In this document: in pieces, positions 36,101 to 44,289 of the stretch | Position numbering within the stretch: the stretch's first letter is position 1 | Layout of the letters: each line of letters starts with the position of its first letter | Origin: Bacillus sp. ISL-45 | GTDB lineage: Bacteria > Bacillota > Bacilli > Bacillales > Cytobacillaceae | Length of the DNA stretch: 64,000 bases | Direction of reading: 5' to 3' | Assembly: GCF_018613195.1 (NCBI RefSeq) | Contig: NZ_JAGGQQ010000004.1 | Span: forward strand, 397,375 to 461,374 | Position numbers and translations under genes: made by a program | Notes under the pieces: model-generated | The model's database searches: none | What the model was told of the DNA's origin: nothing | Seen by the model: only the letters and a program-made list of their open reading frames with translations

Positions 36101-36401
36101 AAAGATCTTCCTTCTCGTTATAGAATTAGTACTATATACCTCTTATCGGCAGGATGATTTAAACTGTTTAGTTAATAAAACTGGATCGGCTATAGTAGTC
36201 GACATGGTAAGACCTGCATGGAAAAAATACAGAATCAAACCAAATAAAAAAGCAAACCGAAAGCTCGGTTTACTCCTCTTATTTAACGCAAGTTTTCCAT
36301 TGATTGCTGCTTGTTGAACATAGCCTTGCTTCCGCAGCTTATAAGCGGGGGAAACGATAGAATTGGTCAGTTCAAGCAACCTGGATACGAAAATAGCTTA
36401 A
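36101..36401. other. Gap between dinB-like gene and cheV
   Basis: About 300 bp with no convincing gene. A minus-strand hairpin terminator is at 36245-36274. The 12-codon frame MFNKQQSMENLR just before it has no good ribosome site. The cheV promoter should be near its right-hand start but is not obvious. Confidence 0.4.
36245..36274 (-). terminator. Intrinsic terminator downstream of the DinB-like gene
   Basis: On the minus strand GTAAACCGAGCTTTCGGTTTGC forms a hairpin followed by TTTTTTA. It lies about 130 bp past the DinB-like stop codon. Confidence 0.8.
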
Positions 36402-36866
36402 TCATTTAACTATTGTCCAGCCTAATACCGAATTTACCTGATTTTGATGGTGAAGGTCGTGCTCGATAAAATCCATGATATACGTACCGACCGTCATGTG
36501 GTGATCAGAAATTTTGAATGCCACAGCCAACTTGTCATTGTCCATTTCTTCAAGCATCTTTTGGAACTGTCCTCGAACAGCAAGAAGGCTATCGAGAATC
36601 TCTTCTTTTGGGGTACATTCTGCGTATTCCTGGGCCCGTTCGTTGACCTTTTGAAAATCAGGATAGGATGGCAGTTGAGCTCCTTCTTTGAAATAAGGAA
36701 ACCTTTCCTCTAAAGAGTATTGATCCCAGAAAAGCAGATGCGATACAACTGCTGCTACAGACCACTGCCCTAATGGCATGTTCCACTCTGTGTCCGTTAG
36801 GCCCTTTAGTGATTGGATCCATTCGCTAAAATGTGTATAATGTTGTTTCATCTGTTCTAAATTCAA
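36402..36866 (-). CDS. DinB/YfiT-family putative metal-dependent protein
   Basis: Four-helix-bundle protein of 154 residues. The family's metal-binding His residues appear in VSHLLFWD (helix 2) and in the C-terminal IEHDLHHQNQV. QWSVAAVVSHL is a typical DinB core. Family members include thiol transferases that use bacillithiol or mycothiol, and many of unknown function. The ATG follows GGAGAG. It lies divergent to patA, and a terminator is found downstream. Substrate unknown. Confidence 0.88.
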   Translation of the reverse strand: MNLEQMKQHYTHFSEWIQSLKGLTDTEWNMPLGQWSVAAVVSHLLFWDQYSLEERFPYFKEGAQLPSYPDFQKVNERAQEYAECTPKEEILDSLLAVRGQFQKMLEEMDNDKLAVAFKISDHHMTVGTYIMDFIEHDLHHQNQVNSVLGWTIVK

Positions 36867-37006
36867 TCTGAATCTCTCCTTTTGTTTAGTTCTTCAATTT
36901 ATATTCGCTCCCCAGATGAAATAACCTTTTGCTTAAGCAGACGAATTTTACAACTTTCCGGTCCATCATGTTAAAATAGTGATATTCAATCGGAGGGATG
37001 AAAGAA

Positions 37007-38149
37007 GTGGAACATTTAATTAACAATAGGGTGAAGAATATAGAAATATCAGGGATCAGAAAATTCTTTAATATGGTGGCAGATGTGAAAGATATGGTTT
37101 CTCTCACCATCGGTCAGCCTGATTTTCCGACACCAGAACATGTCAAGGAAGCTGGGAAAAAAGCAATTAATGAGAACGTCACTACATATACACATAATGC
37201 TGGACTGATCCAGCTAAGAAAAGCTGCAGCTGATTTTTATCGTAAAAAATATAATGTTGAATATTCAGCGGAGCATGAAGCGATCATTACTGTTGGAGCA
37301 AGCGAGGCTATTGATATCACTTTCAGGACCATACTTGAAGAAGGCTGTGAAGTTATCATCCCAGGGCCTGTTTATCCCGGGTATGAACCAATCATCAAGC
37401 TCTGCGGTGCCGAACCAGTCTATGCTGATATCAGGAAAACACAATTCAGGATGACGGCAGGGTTGATTGAAAGCCTGATCACAGATAAAACAAGATGTAT
37501 CGTACTCCCCTATCCTTCAAACCCAACAGGCGTCAGCTTGAATGAGGAGGAACTTAAAGAAATAGCCCAGCTGCTTGAGGACAAGGACATCTTTGTCCTT
37601 GCTGATGAAATATACAGTGAACTCGTTTATGAGCAAAGGCATGTTTCAATTGCCCAGTTCATAAAGGAAAAAACAATTGTCATCAACGGACTTTCCAAAT
37701 CCCACTCGATGACAGGTTGGCGGATAGGGATGCTGTTCGCGCCTGAGTATTTGGCCAAGCATATTTTGAAAGTGCATCAATACAATGTAACTTGTGCAAC
37801 CTCGATCTCGCAAATGGCTGCTTTAGAGGCCCTGACAGCTGGGATTGATGATGCGTTGCCAATGAAGCAGGAGTATGCTTCAAGGCGGGATTATGTATTC
37901 AGCAGACTCCAGTCTATGGGCCTTGATGTAATCAAGCCTGAGGGCGCGTTTTACTTCTTTATCAAAATTCCAGCTTCCAATATTTCATCATTTGATTTTT
38001 GTATGGAATTAGTCAATGAAGCAAAATTGGCAGTGGTTCCAGGGAGTGCTTTCTCTGAATTTGGAGAGGGCTATTTCCGGCTTTCATATGCGTACTCGAT
38101 GGATACGCTAAAAGAAGGGCTCAATCGTTTGGAAAGTTATTTGCGATAA
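37007..38149 (+). CDS. patA: PLP-dependent aminotransferase A
   Basis: Fold-type I class I/II aminotransferase of 380 residues, corresponding to B. subtilis PatA. The PLP lysine is in SKSHSMTGWRIG, preceded by DEIYSEL (Asp for the pyridine nitrogen) and YPSNPTGV. Family members of this type accept N-acetyl-LL-diaminopimelate, which would fit the dapH-dapL pathway in this window; this is inference from family knowledge. GTG at 37007 is used: GGAGGG lies 9 bases before it, and MEHLINN aligns with the B. subtilis N terminus. An ATG three codons upstream overlaps the ribosome site. It has a strong terminator. Confidence 0.94.
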   Translation: MEHLINNRVKNIEISGIRKFFNMVADVKDMVSLTIGQPDFPTPEHVKEAGKKAINENVTTYTHNAGLIQLRKAAADFYRKKYNVEYSAEHEAIITVGASEAIDITFRTILEEGCEVIIPGPVYPGYEPIIKLCGAEPVYADIRKTQFRMTAGLIESLITDKTRCIVLPYPSNPTGVSLNEEELKEIAQLLEDKDIFVLADEIYSELVYEQRHVSIAQFIKEKTIVINGLSKSHSMTGWRIGMLFAPEYLAKHILKVHQYNVTCATSISQMAALEALTAGIDDALPMKQEYASRRDYVFSRLQSMGLDVIKPEGAFYFFIKIPASNISSFDFCMELVNEAKLAVVPGSAFSEFGEGYFRLSYAYSMDTLKEGLNRLESYLR

Positions 38150-38156
38150 AACTCGA

Positions 38157-38190
38157 AAAGCCGTTCCTCGTCAGCAGGAACGGCTTTTTA
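38157..38190 (+). terminator. Intrinsic terminator after patA
   Basis: AAAAGCCGTTCCT pairs with AGGAACGGCTTTT. Its T-rich tail is part of the TTTTATTA target duplication of MITE copy C. Confidence 0.93.
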
Positions 38191-38193
38191 TTA

Positions 38194-38376
38194 GGCTCTT
38201 TTCTCAAACTTTGTTGCTCTTGACTACAAAATAGGATTGAATGACCTATTTTTCTTCGCAAAGTTGACTCTTTTGTGAGAAAAGAGCATGCTAACTTAAT
38301 ACCGACCAACAAAATGGCCTACTATTACGTTAAAATCGGCTTTAGGATTTTAACAACAATCTTTACGAAAACAGCC
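38194..38376. mobile_element. MITE copy C, flanked by TTTTATTA duplication
   Basis: A 183-bp element in the opposite orientation to the other copies. It starts GGCTCTTTTCTCAAACTTTG and its other end is the reverse complement of GGCTGTTTTCGTAAAGATTG. TTTTATTA flanks it exactly at 38186-38193 and 38377-38384. The left duplication is the patA terminator tail and the right one contains the stop codon of the small gene at 38382. Confidence 0.95.
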
Positions 38377-38381
38377 TTTTA

Positions 38382-38558
38382 TTATCCCTTGTATTTTCCG
38401 TTATTTTTGGGGGCTTTCTCTTTTTTTGCTTTATCCTTATGGATCTTATTAGTCGCAGCACTGCCAATCTCATGTGAGAATTCAGAATCAATGACTGCAG
38501 AATCAAAACCCTTCTTGTTCTTTTGCTGCGGGTCATTCTTTTTCGTCCTTTTAGCCAT
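38382..38558 (-). CDS. Small basic Lys-rich protein, 58 residues
   Basis: Short gene with an excellent ribosome site (AAAGGAGGGG) before ATG. The product is rich in Lys, Asn and Ala: a basic head (AKRTKKNDPQQKNKKG), a conserved-looking core FDSAVIDSEFSHEIGS and a basic tail. The composition resembles minor small acid-soluble spore proteins, and FSxE-type cores occur in small Bacillus proteins such as YfhD, but I cannot assign a family. The TAA stop lies inside the target duplication of MITE copy C. Confidence 0.7.
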   Translation of the reverse strand: MAKRTKKNDPQQKNKKGFDSAVIDSEFSHEIGSAATNKIHKDKAKKEKAPKNNGKYKG

Positions 38559-38619
38559 AAAAATCCCCTCCTTTAGGTTATAGTATCTTACCTGGAGAGG
38601 GGTCTATGACTAGCAAATA

Positions 38620-39501
38620 TTATGATTGTTTCCAGTACTTATATAGCGCCTGAGTGCCGCTGTTTTCTTCGCCTTTTTCCGCGAGTTGTTCATATAGCGA
38701 CAATGCCAAAGAAAGTCCTGGTACTTCCATATCCATCCGCTTTGCTTCATCCAGGGCGATTTTCATATCCTTGATAAAGTGCTTGATGTAAAAACCGGGC
38801 TCGAAATTATCATCGATCATCCTTGGTGCCAGATTGGAAAGCGACCAGCTCCCTGCAGCACCCGTCGATATGCTCTTCAATACGGTCTCTGGATCAAGAC
38901 CCGCTTTTTCAGCATAGATCATAGCTTCGCATACTCCGATCATATTGGAAGCAATGGCGATTTGGTTGGACATTTTTGTATGCTGCCCGGCACCTGCTTC
39001 TCCCTGGTGAACAATATTTGTTCCAAGGATGTTAAGCAGTGGTTCTACCTGAAGAAAAGCCTCATCATCGCTGCCCACCATGATGGCAAGCCTTGCTTCG
39101 CGGGCACCGATATCACCGCCGGAAACAGGCGCATCAATTGCATGAATCTCTTTCTCTATTGCCTTTTCGTAAATTTCTTTTGCAAGGGAAGGAGTCGACG
39201 TGGTCATATCAATTAAATAACTGCCTGGCTTTGCATTAGAGATAAGGCCGTCTTCCCCCAGATAAATTTCTTCCACGTCTGAAGGGTAACCGACAATCGT
39301 AAAAACGACATCAGCCTTCTGTGCTACCTCACGTGGGGAGTCTGACCAGACAGCTCCCCTTTCCAGCAAATTAGCCGCCTTTTCCCTCGTCCTTGTAAAA
39401 ACAGTGAGCTGATAGCCCGCATCAAGCAGATGCCCTGCCATGCTTTGTCCCATAACGCCTGTTCCAATAAAGCCAATTACCGTATCTTCTTTAGACAGCA
39501 T
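38620..39501 (-). CDS. ykwC: Beta-hydroxyacid dehydrogenase family oxidoreductase, YkwC
   Basis: NAD(P)-dependent enzyme of 293 residues in the 3-hydroxyisobutyrate/tartronate semialdehyde family. The Rossmann motif is IGFIGTGVMGQSMAGHLL (Gly-rich at about 10-20), the substrate-binding signature is DAPVSGGDIGA, and the catalytic Lys lies in GQHTKMSNQIAIAS. The C-terminal helical domain keeps GAAGSWSL. The substrate is not known. ATG at 39501 follows AAGGAG by 5 bases; an upstream in-frame ATG lacks a site. Close to B. subtilis YkwC, with ykwB as divergent neighbour. Confidence 0.92.
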   Translation of the reverse strand: MLSKEDTVIGFIGTGVMGQSMAGHLLDAGYQLTVFTRTREKAANLLERGAVWSDSPREVAQKADVVFTIVGYPSDVEEIYLGEDGLISNAKPGSYLIDMTTSTPSLAKEIYEKAIEKEIHAIDAPVSGGDIGAREARLAIMVGSDDEAFLQVEPLLNILGTNIVHQGEAGAGQHTKMSNQIAIASNMIGVCEAMIYAEKAGLDPETVLKSISTGAAGSWSLSNLAPRMIDDNFEPGFYIKHFIKDMKIALDEAKRMDMEVPGLSLALSLYEQLAEKGEENSGTQALYKYWKQS

Positions 39502-39555
39502 ATGTACTCCTTCTTCCCTTTTCAATTTTACCTATATTTTAACATTATAAATTGC

Positions 39556-39583
39556 AAAAGGCCGAGAATTTACTCCTCGGCCT
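39556..39583 (-). terminator. Isolated hairpin with short T-tail upstream of ykwC
   Basis: GGCCGAG pairs with CTCGGCC, followed on the minus strand by TTTTGC. No clear gene ends here; it may end an unannotated short transcript or form a ykwC leader hairpin. Confidence 0.45.
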
Positions 39584-39770
39584 CCAGAACGTTCTACCAT
39601 TTTATGCGCAATAATATTGTACCCTGTCATAAACACATCCAAACCTATTAAATTGATTATTGCTAAATACATCAGGCTGAATTCCAATATAAAAATTTCG
39701 CATTGTACGATTTGACCTTGCATTAAAAATCTTCTTATACTAAGTCTATACTATATTTAGAGGTGCGGAT

Positions 39771-40436
39771 ATGTTTTATAAAGAGCTTTATGTATATGAC
39801 GGCAACAGACCGTTAAAAGCAATCATTCGTAATTATACAAAGGATGATTTTGAGCAGTTGATATCGGTACAAAAGGAAGCCTTCCCGCCTCCTTTTCCAG
39901 AAGAACTCTTATGGAACACCGAGCAGCTGGCCAATCATGTAGATTTATTTCCCGAAGGTGCCCTCTGTGTGGAAGTCGGAGGTAGAATCGCGGGTTCCAT
40001 TACTGGACTGGTTGTTCATTTGATAAAAGGCGACGAAGATCATTCGTGGGAAGAAATAACCGATAACGGCTATATAAGGAATCATGATCCGGAAGGCAAT
40101 ACTCTTTACATTGTCGATATTTGCATAAGTCCGGCTTACCGCAAACTTGGTCTTGGTAAATGGATGATGCAATCTATGTATGAGACGGTCGTGCAATTAG
40201 ATCTTGAAAGACTTTTGGGCGGCGGAAGGATGCCAGGATACCACTTGCATTCCGCAGACTTGTCCATTGACCAGTATGTAGAAAAGGTACTTAAAGGTGA
40301 ATTGAAGGATCCAGTCGTTTCCTTTCTGCTGCGCTGCGGACGTACACCGGTCAAACCAGTAGCAAATTATCTTGAGGACGAAGAGTCATTGAATTACGGG
40401 ATGCTGATGGAATGGAAAAACCCCTTTAAAGCTTAG
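39771..40436 (+). CDS. ykwB: GNAT-family N-acetyltransferase, YkwB
   Basis: Acetyltransferase of 221 residues. The GNAT core includes RNYTKDDFEQLISVQKEAFP (motif C/D region), YIVDICISPAYRKLGLGKWMM (motif A, acetyl-CoA pyrophosphate loop R-K-L-G-L-G-K) and a C-terminal extension of about 70 residues. It is the equivalent of B. subtilis YkwB; the acceptor is unknown. TAGAGGTG precedes the ATG, and a terminator follows the stop. It is divergent from ykwC and convergent with ptsI. Confidence 0.9.
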   Translation: MFYKELYVYDGNRPLKAIIRNYTKDDFEQLISVQKEAFPPPFPEELLWNTEQLANHVDLFPEGALCVEVGGRIAGSITGLVVHLIKGDEDHSWEEITDNGYIRNHDPEGNTLYIVDICISPAYRKLGLGKWMMQSMYETVVQLDLERLLGGGRMPGYHLHSADLSIDQYVEKVLKGELKDPVVSFLLRCGRTPVKPVANYLEDEESLNYGMLMEWKNPFKA

Positions 40437-40438
40437 AC

Positions 40439-40463
40439 GCTGCCTATCCGGCAGCTTTTTTTA
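40439..40463 (+). terminator. Intrinsic terminator after ykwB
   Basis: GCTGCC pairs with GGCAGC around TATCC, followed by seven T, just after the stop codon. Confidence 0.88.
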
Positions 40464-40500
40464 TTCTTTGCCAAAAGAGGTTCGCTATCAAGACTTCTGA

Positions 40501-40590
40501 ACCTGTCTGAAGCTGCTCCTTCTTCTGACAGCTTTTCTGCTTTTCCCTGCAAACCTGTCTGAAGTTACTCTTTCTTTTGACATTTAAAAG
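40501..40590. repeat. Tandem array 3, two units, period 52 bp
   Basis: CTGTCTGAAG occurs at 40503 and 40555. In the first unit CTGTC pairs with GACAG in a 29-base span, exactly as in array 1, and the CTTCTGACAGCTTTTC block is recognisably the same family. It lies between the facing terminators of ykwB and ptsI. Confidence 0.8.
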
Positions 40591-40597
40591 ACTTAAA

Positions 40598-40628
40598 CAA
40601 AAAAATGCCGGCTGATAAACAGCCGGCC
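40598..40628 (-). terminator. Intrinsic terminator after ptsHI
   Basis: On the minus strand GCCGGCTG pairs with CAGCCGGC around TTTAT, followed by ATTTTTTTG; it lies about 110 bp past the ptsI stop. Confidence 0.88.
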
Positions 40629-40737
40629 AAATCTGGGGGAAAATGAGAATGATTAGCTTAATTAAAGTCTAACCAAAGTGCTTACTCATTTATACCCGCC
40701 CTATATAGCGTAAAACATTTTTTATATTACAATTACG

Positions 40738-42453
40738 TTACAAAGAAATAGCTTGGTTTACTGCTTCAACCACTTCTTCAGTCGTACTCATGTTCAACAC
40801 ATTTGAAGCCAGCTTTTCCATATCGGCTTTGTTTAAGTTTCTGATCAATGAGCGTGCTTTCAGGATTGAAGAGGCACTCATCGAGAACTCGTCAAGGCCA
40901 AGTCCAAGCAGAATTGGAATTGCCGTTTCGTCACCGGCCATTTCTCCGCACATTCCAGCCCATTTACCTTCTTGATGAGCTGCATCAATGACCATTTTTA
41001 CGAGACGAAGAATGGATGGGTTGTATGGCTGATATAAGTATGATACTTGCTGGTTCATCCTGTCCGCTGCCATCGTGTATTGAATCAAGTCATTTGTTCC
41101 GATGCTGAAGAAGTCTACTTCCTTCGCAAACTGATCTGCAAGGACTGCAGTAGAAGGAATTTCAACCATGATGCCGAGCTCGATATGGTCAGCAACCTCG
41201 ACGCCTTCCTGGATCAATCTTGCTTTTTCTTCTTCAAGCATTGCTTTCGCTTCCCTGAACTCGTTCAGAGTAGCGATCATCGGGAACATAACTTTCAGGT
41301 TTCCATGAACACTAGCTCGCAAAAGAGCGCGCAGCTGCGTACGGAAAATATCCACTTCCTCAAGGCACAGGCGGATTGCCCTGAAGCCAAGGAAAGGATT
41401 CATTTCTTTAGGCAGGTTCAAGTATGGAAGCTCTTTGTCTCCGCCGATATCAAGAGTACGGACCACGACTGGTTTGCCTTCCATTCCTTCAAGCACTGCC
41501 TTATATGCTGTATATTGTTCCTCTTCAGTAGGAAGCTGGTCCCTGTCCATATAAAGGAACTCTGTACGGTAAAGACCTACACCCTCGCCGCCATTTTCAA
41601 CTACGCCCTTCAAATCTTTAGGTGTACCGATATTAGCTGCAAGTTCAACATGATGGCCATCAGCTGTTACAGACTTTTCGTTAACAAGTTTAGCCCATTC
41701 AGCTTTTTGCTTCTCGAAATCTTCTTGAATCTTCTTATAAGCTTCAAGCACTTCAGGAGTTGGATTGAAGTGAACTTCGCCCTTCAATCCGTCAACAACG
41801 ACGAGATCCCCGTTGTTGATTTCTTCTGTAGCTGCCTTTGTGCCTACAACTGCCGGAATTTCCATTGAACGAGCCATGATTGCTGAATGGGAGGTACGGC
41901 CGCCGATGTTCGTTGTAAATCCTTTTACAAACTGGCGATTCAATTGAGCAGTATCTGAAGGAGTCAAATCTTCCGCCACGATGACTACTTCTTCAGCAAT
42001 CATGCTAGGATTAGGAATCTGGATACCTAACAGATGGGCTAACACCCGTTTTGTGACGTCACGGATATCTGCCGCCCGTTCTTTCATATATTCATTGTCC
42101 ATGGATTCGAACATGCTGATGAACATATCAGCTGTTTCTTTTAATGCAAGCTCTGCATTAACATTTTCCGTTTTGATTTTGTCTTCGATGGGTGAAATCA
42201 ATTCTGGATCGCTCAATACTAGAAGGTGAGCATCAAAAATCGCTGCTTTATCAGCTCCTAAAGCAGTTCCCGCATGATCGCGGATTTTTTCCAGCTCAAC
42301 TTTTGCTGTCTGAAGCGCTGACTGAAAACGGGCAATTTCTTCAGCGGGAGCGTCTATTGTTTTTTTTTCAAAAGAAAAGTCCGGTTCTACCAGCTTATAG
42401 GCTTTGGCGATCGCAATGCCGTTTGAAGCGGCAATTCCCTGGAGAAAGCCCAT
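40738..42453 (-). CDS. ptsI: Phosphoenolpyruvate-protein phosphotransferase (PTS enzyme I)
   Basis: Cytoplasmic enzyme of 571 residues that takes phosphate from PEP onto His189 ([12 protein letters not shown]) and passes it to HPr, the first step of all PTS sugar uptake. The N-terminal HPr-binding/His domain (1-240) is followed by the PEP-binding barrel with [23 protein letters not shown] and the catalytic Cys in GMCGEMAGD. Normal length. The start codon shares one base with the ptsH stop, indicating coupled translation. Confidence 0.98.
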   Translation of the reverse strand: MGFLQGIAASNGIAIAKAYKLVEPDFSFEKKTIDAPAEEIARFQSALQTAKVELEKIRDHAGTALGADKAAIFDAHLLVLSDPELISPIEDKIKTENVNAELALKETADMFISMFESMDNEYMKERAADIRDVTKRVLAHLLGIQIPNPSMIAEEVVIVAEDLTPSDTAQLNRQFVKGFTTNIGGRTSHSAIMARSMEIPAVVGTKAATEEINNGDLVVVDGLKGEVHFNPTPEVLEAYKKIQEDFEKQKAEWAKLVNEKSVTADGHHVELAANIGTPKDLKGVVENGGEGVGLYRTEFLYMDRDQLPTEEEQYTAYKAVLEGMEGKPVVVRTLDIGGDKELPYLNLPKEMNPFLGFRAIRLCLEEVDIFRTQLRALLRASVHGNLKVMFPMIATLNEFREAKAMLEEEKARLIQEGVEVADHIELGIMVEIPSTAVLADQFAKEVDFFSIGTNDLIQYTMAADRMNQQVSYLYQPYNPSILRLVKMVIDAAHQEGKWAGMCGEMAGDETAIPILLGLGLDEFSMSASSILKARSLIRNLNKADMEKLASNVLNMSTTEEVVEAVNQAISL

Positions 42454-42719
42454 TATTCAGCTAAACCTTCTTTTTTCAAAGTTTCTTCTAAAGTATTAAG
42501 AGCGTCTTGCTCATCGCTTCCTTCAGCAATGATCGTGATTTCTGCTCCCTGGCCGATACCTAATGACATTACACCCATGATTGACTTAAGGTTAACCTTT
42601 TTTTCTTTATATTCTATGTGTACTTCTGAATCGAACTTGCTTGCAGCCTGTACCAGCATCGTAGCAGGGCGTGCGTGGATTCCTGTTTCAGCAACAACCT
42701 TGAATTGTTTTTGTACCAT
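42453..42719 (-). CDS. ptsH: Phosphocarrier protein HPr
   Basis: Protein of 88 residues. It accepts phosphate from enzyme I on His15 ([10 protein letters not shown]) and delivers it to sugar-specific EIIA. Ser46 in [13 protein letters not shown] is the HPr-kinase site through which CcpA-dependent catabolite repression works in Firmicutes. AAAGGAGAATG lies before the ATG. No ptsG lies upstream, unlike the ptsGHI arrangement of B. subtilis, so this ptsHI pair must have its own promoter in the 316-bp gap. Confidence 0.98.
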   Translation of the reverse strand: MVQKQFKVVAETGIHARPATMLVQAASKFDSEVHIEYKEKKVNLKSIMGVMSLGIGQGAEITIIAEGSDEQDALNTLEETLKKEGLAE

Positions 42720-43035
42720 ACTATATCATTCTCCTTTTAAATAGATAATTAAGATGACCATACATGATGCCTTTCCAAACTAAATGGTTCAATTCAGCGA
42801 AAGGTCAAAACTCAGGCCTAGCCAAAATGATATTTGTATTTTACCCATTTGTATTGTTCTTTCACACCATATATTGTTTCCAATCATTTCCGAAGAAGTT
42901 TGGATTGGCATCCCACACAAAAGAATAGCATTTTGCATAGTCATAGACAATGAAAAAACATTGATTTTTAAAGGTTTAGAGTCATTTTTTTCAGTAAAAC
43001 GTTTTCATTTTATCGAAATTGTGACAAAAAGTATT
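42720..43035. other. Gap upstream of ptsHI
   Basis: Gene-free, A+T-rich 316 bp that must contain the ptsHI promoter. It holds the cre-like palindrome at 42994. On the minus strand TTGTCT and TATTCT separated by 17 bases form a weak candidate promoter about 200-230 bp before ptsH. I see no antiterminator target hairpin. Confidence 0.4.
42994..43007. promoter_or_regulatory. cre-like palindrome (CcpA site) upstream of ptsHI
   Basis: On the minus strand TGAAAACGTTTTAC fits the CcpA consensus TGWAANCGNTNWCA at all but the last two positions and is nearly self-complementary. It is about 275 bp before ptsH and 30 bp after the stop codon of the upstream gene. Confidence 0.35.
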
Positions 43036-44289
43036 TTAACGTCTGAAAAGGTGTTTAAAGTTTTCCTTCAAACTTTTTTTGCTCTCTTCCTTCTTTAATT
43101 TTTCCAATGCATTGATTTGCTTTTTTACCTTCTTTATTTCGTCTTTGAACCAGCCATCCGATTTTTCGTCCAGCTGCTCACCGTACCTGACCTTTTCATA
43201 CGTCTGGATTGTCCGTCGGTCATATTGTATGCTAAGCCTGTCGAACCATTCTTTGACATCTTCATGGTTAAGCCGGCCCAGTTCCTTTTTCTGGGCATAT
43301 TTTTCAAGCTGAAAGATTTCCTTCCTTATATTGTTTTCAGGGGCCGCTTTCTGCCTCCTTGTAAACTCTACGCTATTTGCCCCTTCGATATGGGCAGTGA
43401 TTATAAATCCTGCTTCTGCTGCTTCTTCCTCCTTCTGCCTGCTGAAAAGACTGGTTTTTTTATAAATGAAATAAAATCCAATGCCAATCAGGGCAGCGAA
43501 AAGAATAGGTCCCCAAAAATCCGGGTCGAAAACCTGCCTGGCCTGCTTAATTGATGTTTCATTTTCCATATTGAGCAGATTTTCAGAAAATACTTTGTTG
43601 GCTCTGGCCTGCATATCCGCAGAACCAATCCATGCAAAAAAGGGATACAGCAGCATGGAAAGCGTCCATCCTGCCAATTGCAGTACAAAAAAGAAAATGT
43701 CTTTTAATATTCCTCTTCCGAAAGTTAATACCGCAACAAGGAGCAGAATAATCCCCAGCAGCTTCGAGTAGGTGGCTGCAAATCTCTTTTTCAAGGCCTG
43801 TTCGATATCAATCCACTTTAGCAAAAATTGCCCTGACAATATAAACAGCAGCTGGAAGAGAAGAAGGAATACAATTTGGATCAAGTATGAGCCGCCATAA
43901 AAATAAGCAAGCGGCGAAAGGAATACCCCAATCAAAAAGGTGAGAACAAGCCAGACACTTTCTGATTGACTCGTTGAATCCTGGTGAAACTTAAGTACTC
44001 TCCAAAAAATGAATATTGCCATAATCCCTGTATAAAAGTTCTCAAGATTGCTCAAATTGCCTGCAACAAAGAGAAGCGGCATAACTACAAGAAGATAAAA
44101 AGGCTTCGCTAGACGTGGCTTCAGCACCAATAAAAACGTGAAGAGAATGGAGGCTGCAGCGGCTATTATCATAGTTGAAAACAATGGCATTCGTTGTGAT
44201 GATAATAAATGAAATACCACCAGAATCAGGCTTACAAAAGTCCACTCTATAAAAAAGCGAAAAAAAACATTTAAGACACGGCTTTTCAT
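43036..44289 (-). CDS. Multi-helix membrane protein of the MoxR-DUF58 operon (DUF4129-like)
   Basis: Protein of 417 residues. About eight hydrophobic segments in the N-terminal half are followed by an extracytoplasmic or cytoplasmic loop with VFDPDFWGPILFAALIGIGFYF, then a last helix and a Lys/Glu-rich soluble tail (HEDVKEWFDRLSIQYDRRTIQTYEKVRYGE) that resembles DUF4129 domains. In B. subtilis the equivalent gene (yebA) also carries a transglutaminase core; none is seen here. It overlaps the DUF58 gene by 4 bases. Its role with MoxR/DUF58 is unknown. Confidence 0.8.
   Translation of the reverse strand: MKSRVLNVFFRFFIEWTFVSLILVVFHLLSSQRMPLFSTMIIAAAASILFTFLLVLKPRLAKPFYLLVVMPLLFVAGNLSNLENFYTGIMAIFIFWRVLKFHQDSTSQSESVWLVLTFLIGVFLSPLAYFYGGSYLIQIVFLLLFQLLFILSGQFLLKWIDIEQALKKRFAATYSKLLGIILLLVAVLTFGRGILKDIFFFVLQLAGWTLSMLLYPFFAWIGSADMQARANKVFSENLLNMENETSIKQARQVFDPDFWGPILFAALIGIGFYFIYKKTSLFSRQKEEEAAEAGFIITAHIEGANSVEFTRRQKAAPENNIRKEIFQLEKYAQKKELGRLNHEDVKEWFDRLSIQYDRRTIQTYEKVRYGEQLDEKSDGWFKDEIKKVKKQINALEKLKKEESKKSLKENFKHLFRR

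Noticed and set aside
36143-36379. 78-codon minus-strand frame and a 12-codon frame (MFNKQQSMENLR) between cheV and the DinB-like gene
   Set aside because: The long frame passes through an intrinsic terminator and lacks a ribosome site. The short one has no clear Shine-Dalgarno sequence.
39532-39723. 63-codon frame between ykwC and ykwB
   Set aside because: The frame runs through a hairpin terminator. A faint similarity to DUF1294-type membrane starts (YLAIINLIG) was noticed, but there is no ribosome site and no supporting C-terminal sequence.
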